From the NCBI GenBank assembly GCA_965153455.1, contig OZ234500.1:13720557-13784556 (forward strand): a stretch of DNA of 64,000 bases. Reading direction: 5' to 3'. This DNA comes from Sphagnum compactum. Taxonomy: Eukaryota > Bryophyta > Sphagnopsida > Sphagnales. Below are positions 61,652 through 64,000 of the stretch, piece after piece. Position 1 is the first letter of the stretch. Every line of letters begins with the position of its first letter. A program made the translations under genes and the position numbers. The notes below the pieces were generated by a model. That model had not been told where the DNA came from, searched no databases, and saw only the letters and a list, made by a program, of their open reading frames with translations.

Positions 61652-61975
61652 TTTGGTCATTTTGAATATCACCCTTCATGCCCTTGAGTGCCCCTCCCTC
61701 AAGAGAACACATTCATCGTATGGGAACTTCCTCCCTTACGATGTAAACATTTGGTCATTTCAAATATCACCTTTCATGCCCTCAAGTGCCCCTCCCTCAA
61801 GAGAACGCACTCGCCATATGAGGATCTATCTCCCCTACAACGTAAACCTTTGGTTATTTTGAATATCACCTTGCATGCCCTTGAATGTCCCTCCCTCAAG
61901 AGAATGCACTTGTCATCGTTGTTGTACGTGAACCTCCCCTACAATGTAAACTTTTGGGTCATTTTGAATACCTAT
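61652..61975 (+). repeat. Minisatellite, units of about 98-103 bp
   Basis: Three units start with TTTGGTCATTT or TTTGGTTATTT at 61652, 61750 and 61849. A partial fourth follows near 61952. Shared core words are CATGCCCT and CCCTCCCTCAAGAGAA. Open frames here only reflect the near-multiple-of-three period. Confidence 0.88.
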
Positions 61976-63560
61976 CACCCTAGAAGGGTGTTTCTTTTTC
62001 AACCCAATGATACAAGCAAGCTCTTTTTATGTCCTCCTCCCCATTATGTGGCGTGTAAAAAGTCTTGGGAATGAATGTTTTCATGGCATCTTCTAGTGTG
62101 ACTAAAAGTTGCTGAGTACTTGTCTAAAGTATGATCTAATCGTGACTCACATTGCAATCGTATTGGTGACAACATTTGCATGTGAAATGTTTCACATGCC
62201 ACAAATGTGGAAAGTTTTGAGAATACACACACATGTACACACACACTTAGGTCAATTGACAACACAAATGAATTGTTGCATTTAAAAAAGTCCTCAAGAA
62301 GTCACATGGCTCCAACAAAAATTAAAATGCAGGTCAGCATTTCAGGTTACCGCGGTGGAGGTGGTGGTACAAAACTTTGGGTGGCGGTTAGAGTTTTTTC
62401 TTAATAATTTATTTATTTATTTATTTATTTATTTGCCAATTTTGTGGTTGTGAAAGTTTGGTGATTTTTTTGCCCATTAAAAAAAATTAGTCAATTTACA
62501 TTTTTTTTTTAAAAAGGAAAATTTCCCAAAATTTCCCAAAACTTATGTCATTGAGTAGTGAAAATTCATCACAAATAAACCTCAATGGTGCAAAAGTAAT
62601 AATATACCTACTTTGGTTTGAGACACACACTAAAGGAAAATGGAGAGGATGGGTTTCAATGTATCCAATCAAGGTGTAGAATGTCGTCCATGCACCAAAG
62701 TTTTTTGAAATAAATCTTTGGTAAAGGTGAAATACAATTCAAGATGAAAACTCACAAAGTCACCCTTTAAAGAAAGAAAGAAAGAAACCCCCCATTTGAA
62801 TATCAATTCAAACGGGCAAAAAGAAAAAGGGCTTTGTAGTAGCTAAAGGATGCATCAAAGCAAAAGCATTTGATTTTCAACAATTTAATTAAATCCAACA
62901 AAAGGGTGCAAAAATAACTCGTGCCTAGAGATCCAAAAGAAAACAAAGCACACGATTTATAGTTCAGCCGACCACAAAACAAAACAAACCCATACACCCA
63001 AAGAGATCCATAATTTGAAGCTTCGAGGAATCCAATTTTGGTAACTTCAAGTTTCCATTTCCTTTTGTATGTTATTGTAAAATCCTTTTTTTTAAAGAAA
63101 TTTAATTAATTAATTAATTAAAATAAATATTATAAAGAAGGCACACATGGAAAACTTTCCATCATCACATCACATTTATTGTACAATTTTTTTTTGTTTT
63201 TCTCTTTTAGCACAACACAAGTGACATCACAAGTTCACATCATCACTATGTGTCTTTGCACTACCAACTCTTCTTTTTTGCCTATTTCAATAATTAGAAT
63301 AGCTTTAGAAATAGTTAGATCGCCGTAGGGATGATATAAGCTCACATCATCCTCATTTTTATTTTATTTTTAAATTACTTTTTTTTTTGCCACACTATAA
63401 TAATGTTTTTGTTGCTTTAAAGTCTCTCGATGGGATCATACAAGTTTAGATCTTATCCAGGGTTTTTTTTTTTTTTTTTTTTCCATCTTTTTTTCTTTCT
63501 TTTAATTTAACGTCAATACCCGGATCAATACCCGGACCAGAGAGATCCATTTGACAACTA
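61976..63560. other. Spacer, AT-rich, no gene seen
   Basis: Includes a TTTA run at about 62408-62436, an AATT run at about 63102-63120 and a T run at about 63463-63482. Confidence 0.5.
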
Positions 63561-63985
63561 TTACCTAGTTGATTTGAGCAAAACACTTTTGTTGTCGAGG
63601 CAAGAAACTAAGTACAAAGCTACTGCTTTCTGAGTAGTTGAATGCATCAATTCAGGCAGTAAGTTGCACGGTGTCAACTGTTTCCCTAGCTGTTGACCAA
63701 ACTTGCAACGAATGTCGTGGTGAATTGGGCACACTAGCAATAGGTGGTCTTCATCCTTAACATCTCCTAAGGAACACAGGCGACAAACCTTATCTCTCCT
63801 CGGTACATTCTCAGGCGACAAACCCTATCTCTCCTCGGTACATTCTCAGGCTTTGCATGCATGTCACACTCTACCTCCAAACGATGGTTTGAACATCTGA
63901 ACCTTGACAAAGATTGTGTGAGCTGAACATTTGTGATCACTTGCAAATAACTCTGATGTGCATATGAGTGCCCAGATTTGTGATA
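63561..63985 (-). pseudogene. LINE-like reverse-transcriptase C-terminal fragment (zf-RVT-like), frameshifted
   Basis: Minus-strand reading gives SLSRFRCSNHRLEVE, then a Cys/His cluster CRLCSLGDVKDEDHLLLVCP and a short tail ending at 63561. The arrangement of RFR...H.L.VE, C-x2-C, DEDH and CP matches the zinc-finger tail found after reverse transcriptase in many non-LTR elements. A 35-bp tandem duplication (63781-63815 and 63816-63850) shifts the frame between the two parts. An upstream in-frame stop lies near 63987. The rest of any element lies outside the window or is lost. A domesticated gene is possible but less likely. Confidence 0.6.
63781..63850 (+). repeat. 35-bp tandem duplication in the LINE-like fragment
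   Basis: Two copies of CGACAAACCTTATCTCTCCT... differ by one base (CTTA versus CCTA). The length is not a multiple of three. Confidence 0.9.
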
Positions 63986-64000
63986 TTAGAAAAATTGGCA

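Overview
The window is nuclear DNA of a green plant in the streptophyte line. Support for this comes from spliced genes with GT-AG introns, a plant-type golgin with a GRAB domain, an RHD3-type GTPase, a plant-type two-domain ubiquitin protease, a Ty3/gypsy element with a chromodomain, Helitron ends of the plant type and an interstitial CCCTAAA telomere motif. Gene spacing is wide, intergenic DNA is very AT-rich, and the WD40/coiled-coil gene is one I do not recognise from flowering plants. A seedless plant or charophyte alga is therefore my guess, but the sequence does not settle it.

Layout: 1-64 is the 3' end of a gene encoding a C-terminal CCHC zinc knuckle. 1031-5888 (+) is a two-exon ubiquitin-specific protease of the UBP1/UBP2 type. 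9380-15330 (+) is a complete chromodomain-bearing Ty3/gypsy element with LTRs, a 5-bp target duplication, tandem repeats in its U3 and leader, and two nonsense mutations. 15336-22100 is AT-rich repeat-bearing spacer. 22101-30092 (+) is a 16-exon Golgi coiled-coil protein (golgin candidate 3/4). 30093-35740 is spacer. 35741-40674 (-) is a 10-exon gene joining a seven-bladed WD40 propeller to a long coiled coil. 43371-44436 (-) is a short non-autonomous Helitron. 46000-49278 (-) is RHD3, a two-exon ER-membrane GTPase, with an 850-bp polypyrimidine/53-bp-repeat tract upstream. 49279-64000 holds no intact gene, but contains two related MITE-like elements, copies of a dispersed satellite-like repeat, a second Helitron end, minisatellites and a LINE-like fragment at the right edge.

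The four intact host genes do not form a pathway or cluster. Two act in the secretory system (Golgi tethering and ER tubule fusion), one in ubiquitin removal, and one is unknown. Exon models were built by hand from splice sites and phase. All of them close in frame, and the whole WD40 model depends on that phase logic.

The most interesting signal is in the retrotransposon. The ten bases immediately after the 5' LTR are not a tRNA-type primer site. They are exactly complementary to the predicted first ten bases of the element's own transcript, 33 bp downstream of its TATA box. This is the arrangement of self-primed (Tf1/sushi-type) retroelements.
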